From Cytophagales bacterium (GTDB lineage: Bacteria; Bacteroidota; Bacteroidia; Cytophagales; Cyclobacteriaceae), in NCBI GenBank assembly GCA_013298505.1, contig JAAFHY010000018.1:1-45162 (forward strand): a stretch of 45,162 nucleotides of DNA, in the 5' to 3' direction. Below, in pieces: positions 1 through 9,700 of the stretch. The notes under the pieces are model-generated. The model searched no databases. It saw only the letters and a list, made by a program, of their open reading frames with translations, and was not told the DNA's origin. How positions within the stretch are numbered: position 1 is the first letter of the stretch; each line of letters begins with the position of its first letter. A program made the translations under genes and the position numbers.

Positions 1-28
1 GTATACAAACATAGCAGGTCAACCCAAC

Positions 29-1153
29 TCACCTACTATGTATTGCCCCTTCCTTATCCCTCAAAAACCCGCTAGGTCTATCCGAGAATTTGCTCTTTAT
101 CTCGGCTATGATGGAAATCGCTATTTCTTCTGCTCCTTCCGCCCCAATATCTAAACCGATGGGAGAGTGTATTCGCTCAAGTTGAGATGAATCAAATATT
201 ATCCCTTCCGCTTTCAATTCTTCTTGCATTTTAGTGAACCGTTTGCGTGGCCCTAAAATACCAACGTAAGGCGTAGCTGAAGAAATTATTTTTTTTAATA
301 CATCTCTGTCATATTCGTAATTGTGAGACATCAGCACGCAGGCGGTGTAATTCGTAATCGCAAAATCACGGTCGATGAAATCGCGTTGGCAAAGCGATAA
401 CTTATCTGCCTCTGGAAAAAAGATAGGAGCAATGTGAGCTACGCATTCGTCTGTTACTTGTACGTGCCACCCAAGCGATTTTGCCAATTGACTTACGGGG
501 CGGGCATCTACTCCTCCGCCAAAAATCAATAACGAAACGGTAGGCTGAATCCACTCAAAAAAAACTTCAAGCACCGATCCATCAGATGCCATGGTTAGCG
601 TTTGCGAAAAAGACTTCTTGACTTTAAAAAGTGTTGATAGCACCAGATGGATTTGATCTTTCCACAAAGAGTTGGTAACGGTAGTTTCCAGTACTTCTTG
701 TTCGGTAATCCACAATTTTTCTGCTATTCCATTTTCTGCGCGATGGATCGTAGCAAGTGCAGTCGGCTGACTGTGTTGCATCATTAAATCGAACCAAGCA
801 ATTGGATTATACTTTTCTGAAAACGGTTCTATCAAAACATCAATCACTCCATTACATCCTAAGCTAATACCCAATTGCTGATTGCTTTCTTCGCGCGTGT
901 CGTACGTAACCGTCATCGGCACTTTGCTGGCCATTACAGTTCTGGCCTTTCTTAGCGCATCGCCCTCTAGGCAACCACCACTAATAGAACCTACCCACTT
1001 GCCATCATCGGTGATAAGCATGCGAGCGCCTGCACTTCGATAAGAAGATCCATTGACGTTAACAACCGTAGCCAACGCAGCTTGACGGGCACTATCTCGC
1101 TTCTTGAATTCTGAAAGTATCGCTGTAAAATCCTTCATGCCTAACTCGCTCAC
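29..1153 (-). CDS. xdhC: XdhC/CoxI family protein (molybdoenzyme maturation factor)
   Basis: Members of the XdhC/CoxI family help insert sulfurated molybdenum cofactor into xanthine dehydrogenase-type enzymes in the cytoplasm. The N-terminal XdhC/CoxI domain is visible around residues 20-75 (GSSYRSAGARM, then SISGGCLEGD, the family's conserved GGCLE cysteine segment). The C-terminal Rossmann domain starts near residue 208 with LLIFGGGVDARP. The full length of 374 residues is normal for the two-domain form. The start codon is GTG and overlaps the TAG that now ends the upstream ORF; an ATG five codons inside (position 1138) is an equally good start. The gene is probably cotranscribed with the small membrane-protein gene upstream. 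No molybdenum hydroxylase subunit is in the window, so the client enzyme is unknown. The family call is firm; the symbol is by family only. Confidence 0.87.
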   Translation of the reverse strand: MSELGMKDFTAILSEFKKRDSARQAALATVVNVNGSSYRSAGARMLITDDGKWVGSISGGCLEGDALRKARTVMASKVPMTVTYDTREESNQQLGISLGCNGVIDVLIEPFSEKYNPIAWFDLMMQHSQPTALATIHRAENGIAEKLWITEQEVLETTVTNSLWKDQIHLVLSTLFKVKKSFSQTLTMASDGSVLEVFFEWIQPTVSLLIFGGGVDARPVSQLAKSLGWHVQVTDECVAHIAPIFFPEADKLSLCQRDFIDRDFAITNYTACVLMSHNYEYDRDVLKKIISSATPYVGILGPRKRFTKMQEELKAEGIIFDSSQLERIHSPIGLDIGAEGAEEIAISIIAEIKSKFSDRPSGFLRDKEGAIHSR

Positions 1154-1554
1154 TAATTAGTTGGTTTCTTCTTCGTTGTGAGCAAAGTAGTCGACATGAA
1201 AAAGATGCCCTTCGTACTTCTTGAAATGGATAAGGCTGCCCAATTCAGTGCTTTCGTAATGACTGGCATGGCAATGCAATGCACCTTTAGTGTATCTCCT
1301 TTATCGGTTCTCACAATAGCAATCCATTGTTCCTCTTGAGCGGTTGTAATAGTGTAGTTTCCCCTGCGGTTGCCACCATAAGGGCCACCAGAATAAGTAT
1401 GAGCCGGAACAAAAATCTTTTCGATAATGATGCCCGAAATATGCGCTGGTTTTGAAAACAGTAGGTCGTAGACAAACAAGGTTATGCCGGCTATGCACAA
1501 AGTGGCAATGATTCCACCTACCCAACTCGTTACTTTTGATTTTTCTTGAATCAT
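1153..1554 (-). pseudogene. Small membrane-anchored protein, apparently frameshifted
   Basis: I do not recognise the family. The product starts with a short cytoplasmic part and one membrane helix (about residues 12-33), followed by a Gly/Tyr/Arg-rich extracytoplasmic stretch and a beta-like segment (EQWIAIVRTDKGDTLKVHC). After that cysteine the sequence turns into a bland Ser/Thr/Lys-rich tail. The DNA there holds a tandem duplication of GCAAT (1271-1280). Removing one copy joins VHC to HASHYESTELG and ends in HVDYFAHNEEETN with a stop at 1157, which reads far more like a real protein end. I therefore think the listed frame is correct up to about 1283 and shifted after it. The ATG at 1554 is well placed. 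xdhC follows directly on the same strand. A functional link to XdhC is possible but unsupported. Confidence 0.6.
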
Positions 1555-1646
1555 AAAATGGTAAATCTAAAATTACAAAAAAAGGCCTCGCTTTTACAGA
1601 ATTGTTTTATGGCATTAAACTTAAAACGTATTTTTACTGCCAACCT

Positions 1647-2273
1647 ATGAACAAACCATTTACCATTGGCATAACAGGAGGCAGTGGCTCAGGGAAAACT
1701 TTTTTCTTGCAAGGCCTATCCACACTCTTTAAGCCCGAAGATATTTGTCTCATCTCGCAAGATAATTATTACAAACCACGCGATCAGCAACCTATTGACG
1801 AGAATGGAATCAAAAATTTTGATCTCCCTGTTTCCATTGACCGCGAAGCGTTTGTTAACGATCTCGTAAAATTGAAAGCAGGGCAAAGTGTGATAAAAAA
1901 AGAATACACCTTTAATAACCCAGCGGCCGAACCCCACTTATTAGAATTTAAAAGTGCTCCTATCATCATTGTAGAAGGCCTGTTTGTTCAATACTTTGAA
2001 GAAATCGCCCGCGAAATTGACCTCAAGATTTTTATTGAAGCCAAAGATCATGTAAAACTTGGCAGGCGAATAAAAAGAGATCAAGTTGAGCGTGGGTATG
2101 ATATAGACGATGTACTCTATCGCTACCAATTTCATGTAATGCCCATTTATGAAAGCCAGATTGAACCCCTAAAACATTTTGCCGATTTGGTGATTCCCAA
2201 CAACAGTAATTTTATCAGAGCCTTGGCCGTATTGGCGAGCTTTCTTAAATCTAAAATAGAGGTTGCAAATTAG
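1647..2273 (+). CDS. udk: Uridine kinase-like P-loop kinase
   Basis: Uridine kinases phosphorylate uridine and cytidine with a nucleoside triphosphate in the pyrimidine salvage pathway. The Walker A motif GGSGSGKT lies at residues 11-18, followed by the SQDNYYKP segment that is typical of the uridine kinase/phosphoribulokinase family (catalytic Asp and Tyr). Later come IIIVEGLFV (Walker B-like strand), GRRIKRDQVERGYD (lid arginines) and a C-terminal PNN segment. From the ATG at 1647 the protein has 208 residues, the usual length. The frame is open further upstream to a TTG at 1602, but the added residues are not part of the family. It stands divergent to the xdhC pair, separated by about 90 bases. 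The family is clear; exact nucleoside preference is not shown by the sequence. Confidence 0.88.
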   Translation: MNKPFTIGITGGSGSGKTFFLQGLSTLFKPEDICLISQDNYYKPRDQQPIDENGIKNFDLPVSIDREAFVNDLVKLKAGQSVIKKEYTFNNPAAEPHLLEFKSAPIIIVEGLFVQYFEEIAREIDLKIFIEAKDHVKLGRRIKRDQVERGYDIDDVLYRYQFHVMPIYESQIEPLKHFADLVIPNNSNFIRALAVLASFLKSKIEVAN

Positions 2274-2292
2274 TTTCTAATGCATAGTTTTG
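2263..2292 (+). promoter_or_regulatory. Candidate Bacteroidota promoter
   Basis: TTG at 2263-2265, a 19-base spacer and TAGTTTTG at 2285-2292 match the Bacteroidota pattern TTG-N19-TAnnTTTG exactly. It overlaps the 3' end of the uridine kinase gene and lies 13 bases before the ATG at 2305 and 31 before the ATG at 2323. The match is by eye only, in AT-rich DNA. Confidence 0.45.
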
Positions 2293-2304
2293 CCCTGCAA
2301 TTTT

Positions 2305-2661
2305 ATGGGCAAAAAAGTAAAAATGTGGAATAAAAAGCTAAAAAAGGGGTTATTGCTAATTACGGGCATCTTGTCGGTAGTGGTAATCGTGCTTACCCAA
2401 TCTTTTTATAAGCCCACCACTGAAGAAAAAGTTACCGCTAAAACGGAGCAAAGCGACTCTAACAAGCAAACTTCCATTCACGCCCCTGCTGATGTAGTTG
2501 CCAACGGAAACGCTACCGGGTTACCAGAAAATACGCCCCTTGTACCGCAGCAAATCGCCACGCAAGAAGAATCGAAAAAAGTAACTGCCATTTTAAGGCA
2601 AGGGTTAATTAAATTCTTTAAAACCCTTTTCCGTACTAGCATTGCGCCCAACGCGCCCTAA
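2305..2661 (+). CDS. Small membrane-anchored protein of unknown function
   Basis: I do not recognise this protein. It begins with a lysine-rich cytoplasmic end and one hydrophobic helix (LLLITGILSVVVIVLTQSF). A Ser/Thr/Gln/Pro-rich, probably unstructured extracytoplasmic stretch follows, then a short amphipathic end (TAILRQGLIKFFKTLFRTS). This is the layout of a type II membrane protein or an uncleaved signal anchor. Two ATG codons are plausible: 2305 (119 codons including stop) and 2323. The second gives MWNKKLKKGLL and leaves a longer leader after the promoter at 2263-2292. A TTG at 2290 would overlap that promoter and is less likely. The gene lies between uridine kinase and secDF on the same strand. 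Nothing links it firmly to either. Confidence 0.6.
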   Translation: MGKKVKMWNKKLKKGLLLITGILSVVVIVLTQSFYKPTTEEKVTAKTEQSDSNKQTSIHAPADVVANGNATGLPENTPLVPQQIATQEESKKVTAILRQGLIKFFKTLFRTSIAPNAP

Positions 2662-2665
2662 TCAA

Positions 2666-2695
2666 TTCAAGATTCAAGATTCTTTATTCAAGATT
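2666..2695 (+). repeat. Three copies of TTCAAGATT
   Basis: The spacer before secDF holds TTCAAGATT at 2666-2674, 2673-2681 and 2687-2695. The same nonamer occurs at 22235-22243, with its reverse complement at 22270-22278, in another intergenic spacer. It may be a dispersed low-complexity spacer motif or a binding site. No function is shown. Confidence 0.7.
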
Positions 2696-2752
2696 TAGAT
2701 TCAGCACGATACGCTGAACAATTTTCAATTTTAACTATAACCTAATTTTATT

Positions 2753-5700
2753 ATGCGTAACAAAGGAGTCGTTATTGTACTCACCATCCTCATCACTTTA
2801 TTGTGTATTTATTTTTTGTCGTTTACCCTTGTAACATCTAAAATCCAAAAAGAAGCTATTGCCCATGCAACCGCAAAAAACGGGTCGCTTGATCTTACTA
2901 AAAAACAAAACTACCTAGACTCGCTTTGGAACAAACCTGTCTATAATTTATTCGGAGCCGAGTATACCTACAAAGAAGTAAAAGAGAACGAACTAAGCCT
3001 AGGTCTCGACTTGCAAGGTGGTATGCACGTTGTGCTCGAAATTTCACCCATTGATATTATTAGAGGTGTAAGTGGCAATAACCAAGATCCTGTATTTATT
3101 GCTGCGTTGCAAAAAGCAAGAGAAATGCAAAAGACCAGCACCGAAAATTACAGCGTACTTTTCTACAAAGCATTTAAAGATGCCAATCCAGATAGGTCAC
3201 TTGCTTCATTGTTCACTTCAACAGCAAATAAGGATCGCGTAAAACTAACCGATAGCGATGCTGATGTGATGAAGTTTTTAAATTCAGAAATTGAGGGAGC
3301 CATTGATCGCTCTTTCACCATTTTAAAAACACGTATCGATCAGTTTGGCACATCGCAGCCCAACATCCAACGCTTGCAGGGCACGGGTCGCATTCAAATT
3401 GAAATTCCAGGTGCTGATAACCCACAGCGGGTGCGCAAATTGTTGCAAGGTGCAGCCCGGTTAGAGTTTTGGGAAATCGTAGAACCGTACGATCCGCAGT
3501 TAAGCCAATCGCTTGGCGCGATCAATCAATTGTTGTTGAAAGAACAAAATGAAAGTAAAGTTGCGGCCGTTATGGGAACGAATGAATCAGCAACTACAAC
3601 CACTCCGACTGACACTACCAAATCGGCTCTGGAAAAAGCATTGAGCACCGCTGCTAAAGATAGCACAGGCAATACGTTAGATTCGCTACGCGCAGCAACC
3701 TCATCGCCTTTGTTTGCGCTAAGCAGCCAAAGCATTCCGTTCTACTATCAAACAAAAGATACTGCTACGATCAACAAAATTTTAAGACGCAATGATGTGC
3801 GCGCTATGTTGCCCCGTACGATTGGTTTCTATTGGGATGTAAAATCAAACCCTGAGGTAACACCTGGTGTAGACGACCTACAGTTGAACTTTGTAAACAT
3901 CGGCCGAAATGGCAAGCCCCTTTTATCGGGCGAAGTAATTAACAACGCACGCTTAGATGTAGATCAGTTTGCGCGCCCAGCGGTAAGTATGACTATGAAT
4001 GCTGCAGGGGCAAAAGTGTGGGCTAAAGTTACGGCTGCTGCTGCTGCAAAACGACCACAAGGAAGAATTGCCATCGTGCTTGATAACTATGTCTACACAG
4101 CACCCAGCGTAAATGGCGAAATCCCCAATGGAAACTCTCAGATTAGCGGTTCGTTTACCAACGAAGAAGCGAAAGATTTGGCGAGTGTTTTAAAAGCCGG
4201 ATCGTTGCCTGCGCCTACTAAAATTGTAGAGCAAGCAATTGTAGGCCCCACGCTCGGGCAAGTGGCTCAAAACCAAGGTTTAATTTCAATGGCATGTGGT
4301 TTGGCTCTTATCGTTCTGTTCATGGTAGCCTACTATGCAAAAGGTGGTTGGGTAGCAAACATCGCGTTAATCTTTAACGTATTTTTTATTCTCGGCATTT
4401 TGGCGCAGTTCAATGCAGCATTAACGTTGCCCGGTATTGCAGGTATCGTACTTACCATGGGTATGGCCGTAGATGCTAACGTACTTATTTACGAACGCAT
4501 CAAAGAAGAATTGGCGATTGGCCGCAAGCTTCGCGATGCGATTAAATTAGGTTACGACAGGGCGTTTATGACCATCTTCGACTCTAACCTAACAACCCTC
4601 TTTACTGCGGCTGCACTTTATATATTAGGCCAAGGCCCCATTAAAGGTTTTGCCATTACGCTAATCATCGGTATCAGCTGTTCGTTTTTTACGGCCGTTT
4701 ATATTTCACGTTTAGTAGTAGAGTGGATGGTGCGCAAAGGTGATGATGCCAACGTTTCATTTGAAACAGGAATTTCAAAGCTGATTAAAAAACGGAAGGT
4801 GTATAATTTCATTGCCAACCGTAAGAAAGCATATATTTTCTCTGGTACTTTCATTTTGGTGGGTATGATTCTGGTAGCCATTCAAGGGCTAAACTACGGT
4901 GTAGATTTTAAAGGTGGTCGCTCGTTCACAGTTTCATTCAATAAACCAGTTGAAGCTACCGCTATGCGCAATGCATTGGCTGCCGCCTTTGAAAACTCCG
5001 GAACAGAAGTAAAAAGCTACGGTGGCGATAACGCGGTAAAAGTAACTACCTCGTACCTTATTGAAGATGATGCAGACGTTGCCGATGACAAAGTAAAAGA
5101 TGCATTGGTGAGTGGCGTAAGTAAATTTACGGGCCTTCAGTTTAGCGAAAATGACGCACTTATTGACGATACTCACTTTACCATTTCTTCATCTTCAAAA
5201 GTAACACCTACGATTGCCGGTGACATTAAAAACTCATCGGTGGAAGCGAGTATTTTTGCACTCGTACTGATTTTTATTTATGTACTCATTCGATTTAAGA
5301 AGTGGCAATATAGTTTAGGCGCGGTAATCGCGCTCTTCCACGATACGCTCTTTGTAATTTCGGCCTTCGCCTTTGCACGCTTATTGGGCTTTGCGTTTGA
5401 AATTGACCAAGTGTTTATTGCAGCTATCTTAACTATCATTGGTTACTCCATCAACGATACGGTAATTATCTTTGACAGGATTCGAGAGTTCTTAGGCTTT
5501 GGTGCTTCGCATGATCGCAAGGCAGTTTTCAACGATGCGATCAACAATACCTTGAGCAGAACGCTCATTACTTCTGGAACAACCTTGATTACCGTTGTGG
5601 TGTTATTGTTCTTTGGTGGTGAGGTGTTAAGAGGTTTCTCATTTGCGCTCTTTGTTGGGTTTGTGGTAGGAACGTACTCGTCTATCTTTATTGCAGCTCC

Positions 5701-5758
5701 CGTTGTAATTGACTTAGACAAAAGCCCCGATGGCGAAGCAAAGCCAGTAAAAGCTTAA
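2753..5758 (+). CDS. secDF: Fused protein translocase subunit SecDF
   Basis: SecDF is an inner-membrane RND-type protein that uses the proton gradient to complete Sec-dependent export. The SecD half shows the first membrane helix at residues 6-27, the motif GLDLQGGMHVVLEI (about 84-97), a periplasmic domain and, after residue 505, helices with GIVLTMGMAVDANVLIYERI (about 563-582). The SecF half starts near residue 690, with VDFKGGRSF near 717 and IIGYSINDTVIIFDRIREF near 897. At 1001 residues it is a full-length SecD-SecF fusion, the usual form in Bacteroidota. Residues about 276-330 form a Ser/Thr/Ala-rich insertion in the SecD periplasmic domain (NESATTTTPTDTTKS and onward). A strong hairpin terminator follows. 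The identification is very safe. Confidence 0.97.
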   Translation: MRNKGVVIVLTILITLLCIYFLSFTLVTSKIQKEAIAHATAKNGSLDLTKKQNYLDSLWNKPVYNLFGAEYTYKEVKENELSLGLDLQGGMHVVLEISPIDIIRGVSGNNQDPVFIAALQKAREMQKTSTENYSVLFYKAFKDANPDRSLASLFTSTANKDRVKLTDSDADVMKFLNSEIEGAIDRSFTILKTRIDQFGTSQPNIQRLQGTGRIQIEIPGADNPQRVRKLLQGAARLEFWEIVEPYDPQLSQSLGAINQLLLKEQNESKVAAVMGTNESATTTTPTDTTKSALEKALSTAAKDSTGNTLDSLRAATSSPLFALSSQSIPFYYQTKDTATINKILRRNDVRAMLPRTIGFYWDVKSNPEVTPGVDDLQLNFVNIGRNGKPLLSGEVINNARLDVDQFARPAVSMTMNAAGAKVWAKVTAAAAAKRPQGRIAIVLDNYVYTAPSVNGEIPNGNSQISGSFTNEEAKDLASVLKAGSLPAPTKIVEQAIVGPTLGQVAQNQGLISMACGLALIVLFMVAYYAKGGWVANIALIFNVFFILGILAQFNAALTLPGIAGIVLTMGMAVDANVLIYERIKEELAIGRKLRDAIKLGYDRAFMTIFDSNLTTLFTAAALYILGQGPIKGFAITLIIGISCSFFTAVYISRLVVEWMVRKGDDANVSFETGISKLIKKRKVYNFIANRKKAYIFSGTFILVGMILVAIQGLNYGVDFKGGRSFTVSFNKPVEATAMRNALAAAFENSGTEVKSYGGDNAVKVTTSYLIEDDADVADDKVKDALVSGVSKFTGLQFSENDALIDDTHFTISSSSKVTPTIAGDIKNSSVEASIFALVLIFIYVLIRFKKWQYSLGAVIALFHDTLFVISAFAFARLLGFAFEIDQVFIAAILTIIGYSINDTVIIFDRIREFLGFGASHDRKAVFNDAINNTLSRTLITSGTTLITVVVLLFFGGEVLRGFSFALFVGFVVGTYSSIFIAAPVVIDLDKSPDGEAKPVKA

Positions 5759-5780
5759 TGATTAGTCTGTAAAAAAACAA

Positions 5781-5819
5781 AAAAAAGGGTAGTGATTTAA
5801 TCACTACCCTTTTTTGTTT
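5781..5819. terminator. Bidirectional Rho-independent terminator between secDF and yicC
   Basis: A perfect inverted repeat, GGGTAGTGAT (5787-5796) and ATCACTACCC (5800-5809) with a TTA loop, is flanked by six A on the left and six T on the right. Each strand therefore gives a stable hairpin followed by a U run. It lies between two convergent genes and can stop transcription from both sides. Confidence 0.93.
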
Positions 5820-5838
5820 CTTAATTTTTAGTGCTGCT

Positions 5839-6717
5839 TTACAAAACGTTGTTAAGCTGTTCTTTTATCTTTTCTAGTTCTTCTTTCATGGCCACCACGT
5901 GCTTTTGCATTTCGGCATCGTTGGCTTTGCTGCCAATGGTATTGATCTCGCGACCAATTTCTTGCGAAAGGAAGCCCAATTTTTTTCCGTTCGATTGTTT
6001 TTCCCATAATAGTTTTAAGAAATAATCGAGATGGGTTTTTAGTCGTACGCGCTCTTCATGAATATCTAACTTCTCGATGTAAAAAATAATTTCTTGCTCT
6101 AATCGGTTTACATCAAACCCTTCATTACCAAAAAAGTCGGTAATGTTGTTTTTGATTCTGGCTCTTATTTTTTCGATCCTGCTGGGGTCAATTTTTTCTA
6201 CAGCCGACAACCCATTTGCAATAGTGCTGATGTACTCCTTTATCTTTTCTTCTAGTATGCTGCCCTCGGCAATCCGAAATTGTTCGCACTTATCAAGCGC
6301 ATTCACCGTAAGGTCTTTTATCTGCTCCCATTCGCTGGATTGTAATTCTTCTTTGCTGGTAGTTAGCAAAACATCGGGTGAGTTTAATGCCATTTGAAAA
6401 ATCGCATCGTATCCAGCCATTACCCGATCGGCCAATCGCTTTAGCTCTGTGTAGTAGCTTACAAAAAGATCTTCGTTGTAACGTTTCGCTTCGCTTGGCT
6501 TTGCCGATTCCTGAATGTCTATGTTTAATGTGATCTTACCACGTTCTAGCTTTTCGGCTATTAAATTTCGTATTTCCATTTCCTTTTCAGAAAACTTTCG
6601 CGGCAAGCGTAAACTCAGATCTAAGAACTTAGAGTTAAGTGATTTAACTTCTATCGAAATAGAAAGCGATCCATTTGCTACTGCTACTTGGCCAAAGCCA
6701 GTCATCGACTTGATCAT
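5839..6717 (-). CDS. yicC: YicC/YloC family endoribonuclease
   Basis: The protein starts with MIKSMTGFGQ, the hallmark of the YicC/YloC family, and has the conserved end VVAMKEELEKIKEQLNNVL. Between them are SLNSKFLDLSLRLPR (about 27-41) and, in the C-terminal DUF1732-type half, FLSQEIGREINTIGSKA. Members act as endoribonucleases on RNA in the cytoplasm. The length of 292 residues is typical. The start is ATG, 12 bases after the stop of the TolB-Omp85 fusion gene, so the two are probably cotranscribed. In many Bacteroidota yicC is followed by gmk; here it is followed by the terminator and convergent secDF. Confidence 0.93.
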   Translation of the reverse strand: MIKSMTGFGQVAVANGSLSISIEVKSLNSKFLDLSLRLPRKFSEKEMEIRNLIAEKLERGKITLNIDIQESAKPSEAKRYNEDLFVSYYTELKRLADRVMAGYDAIFQMALNSPDVLLTTSKEELQSSEWEQIKDLTVNALDKCEQFRIAEGSILEEKIKEYISTIANGLSAVEKIDPSRIEKIRARIKNNITDFFGNEGFDVNRLEQEIIFYIEKLDIHEERVRLKTHLDYFLKLLWEKQSNGKKLGFLSQEIGREINTIGSKANDAEMQKHVVAMKEELEKIKEQLNNVL

Positions 6718-6729
6718 GAAAAAAGTTAA

Positions 6730-9700
6730 TTAAAAATCAAAGCCGAAAGTAACATAAAAGCGCGGGTTTTTGATGACATAGTTCTCTACTGGCCAAGCTA
6801 CATCTACTTTTAGGTAGTAACCAAAAATCATAGATCGGAAGCCAGTTCCATAACTATATAACCACGGATTTAAGTATTCTTTGATCTCGACTTGGAAGGG
6901 ACCACTTTCTACAATTCTTATTCTCCCGTTATTCTCGTTGTTAAGCGGAATGGGGCCTGTCCAACTGCTGCCAATATCATAAAATCCGATCAGCTGAAGA
7001 TTACGAAAGAAGTTTGAGGTGATGGGGCCGCTTGACAATGCACGTACTAACGGAACACGCAGTTCGGCATTTAAGAGGGCGGCACTGTTTCCGTATTGCG
7101 CTGCATAATCAAACCCGCGTACACTAGTAGCAAATTCTAAGAATAATAAATTTTCGTTATACGTGCCTGGTTGGCTAACTAAAGGGTTGCGCACACCGTT
7201 ATAATTGAATGAATTGCCAATCCAATTGTCCATTCCGCCCAACACATAATTTTTTGGAGAGTTCCCAAAAAAAGTGCCGGTAAACCCTCTTACGGCAAAT
7301 ACGATTTCTTTATATATTTTTTGATACCTTCTTACGTCTAAAGAAACTTGTCCAAATCCCCTCTTGCTATTTCCAATAGCCGAATATGACACAAGGCTCA
7401 ACTTTGCCCGCGTTCCTTCGATAATATTCATACCTGTAGTAATTGAATTATCATAAACCAATTCCATTTTTGCACCCGTATAAAATTGAGTCTGCGAAGG
7501 GCGGAAAGAGGGAACTGAATTTACTCGAGGGTCTCCTCCACGATCATCAAATTGAGTATATCCAAAAAATGGTTTTAAAGTTAACCGAGTACGGACAGAA
7601 AATGGATAGGAAGCGCCCACCTCTACCTTCTGAAATGAGTAGCGATGGTTTTCAATGTTTACTATGTCACCATTGTAGGGCGGTTGCCAAAATACTACTT
7701 TCCGGTCGAATCGTGCGCTAAAATCGATGCGGTGGGGTAGGTACTGAAATTCTCCGTACACATCGCCATTTTTAAAATCAAATGCAGTTTGTATACCGCC
7801 AAAAACGCGATAGTTTTCTAGCATATCGTTCATTTGTGCTTCGATGCGTACACTCCATCCTCGCAAGGGATCGACCACAAAACTGGTAACAATGTTTTCG
7901 TAACTAAACTTTGGTGCATATTTAAAAGGCCCAGTAACTCTACTAGTTTCGCGCGCTTTCATGTACCTGGTTAAGAAAGTCTCTGTAGGTTGTTTGTTTT
8001 TTCCTATCTCTTCTTCAAATACGTAGTCATCTGTGTTGAGTGGAGTTTCTTTTTTTGCAGTAGTAGGTTTACTGGTGGTGTCTGTTTTTACATCATCAAA
8101 AGTATAATCGTCTGTGTTGATCGAAGTGGGCTTAGCAACTTTTACAGTATCTGGTTTAACTGGTGGCTTTTCGGTTTCAACCGCTACGGTGTCTGTCTTT
8201 TCTTTTACTCTTGAGTTGATCAGGTCTTTGATGGATGTAGGCTTGGGCATTTCCTTTCTCTTACGTTCGGTAAGTACACGGGCTTGCAATACTTCTTTGC
8301 GCCTAGTGGCCGGGGTAAACACCTGCCGATCGAAATTTACATTCGTTTCGATATAAATATTTTCTTTACGATTCTGCGTTACGATAGCAGCCAGCATTTT
8401 ATTATCATCATTCAAATCATAATCCTTTATGCTAGAATTAAAATTGGTGACTTGCGCGTAGATGCCCGTTTGGCTATTGAAGCGAAATAAATTTACAATA
8501 CCCCGCTGGTCGCTCAAATAATAAAAAGTGTGGTCGTCAATGGCGCGTGCATGGAAATCTTTGCTTAGGGTATTGGTAACGCGAATGAGTTTGTTAAGGG
8601 TTGTGTCGATGTTGTACAAGAACAAGTTATATGTAGGTGCCAACTTTTGAAGCCCCTTTACATTGGTATGGAGTGAATCGCTCAGTCGGTTAGAGCTAAA
8701 TACCACGGTGTTGGTATTGGGTACAAACGAGGGATCGAGGTCGTCAAACTTATCGCTGGTAAGCCGCTTGGTTCGGTCTCTTCGGCTACTGATCAGAAAT
8801 AAATCGTTTTGTCCTTCAAAATCGGCACTGATCACAACCAATCGACCATTATTAGAAAAACTAAAACTTCTGATATTACTGAACTTATCCAGATCGCGTG
8901 GCAATTTGGTTCGAGTGCGTAAGTCATAGAGCCAAAAAACATATTGACCTTGTTTTACACCAATTACTCCGAGAGTATTTGCATCTGACCAATTCAGCAA
9001 GGGTATGCGATAGTCTACCGTTTGCTTAATCACCCGATTGCCGCCAGAAAGTATGGTTGTCTCTTTTCCATTCTCCAACGATTTTACTTTCACGGTAAAT
9101 TCACCACGGTCGTTCTCTGCATAGGCTACTTTTTTTCCATCGGGGCTAATTTTCACCGTTGTGTAGATGATGTTTCTTCGAGCGTCTGTAAATTTCAATG
9201 AATCGGGAATCGGAATATAACTTTGGCTTACCTTGGATTCGATCTGTCCATAGAAATTCTTCCAATCGAGCATCAATTGCTTAAATGGAACGCCAAGTGT
9301 TATCAAAATACTTTTTTCTTCGTTGCGAATAATACGGGTGTAGTTTAGGATGTTGTTGATACTGCTTTTGCCATACTTTTCAACAATGTAATTCCAGATG
9401 GATTGGCCTACGAGCGCTGCCTCTTTATCAGTTAATCGCAATGCCTTATTTACTTTTTTGCTTTTTACCAATTGCCTTGCGAAATCGTCCATCTCTTCGT
9501 TCCAGCCGTGGGCCACATAGTACGAGGTTCCGTAAATAAACCAATCGGGCAAATTGAGTAAAACAGAATTTTGAAACATGTCTTTGAGCGTGCCTCCAAA
9601 CATCATCTCGTTTACTAACAGATCAGACATTTTAAAAATAAGCTCTTGCTTAAACTCTTCCAGATTGCCCGGGTGAGCAATTTCTACGTAGGGCTTTATA

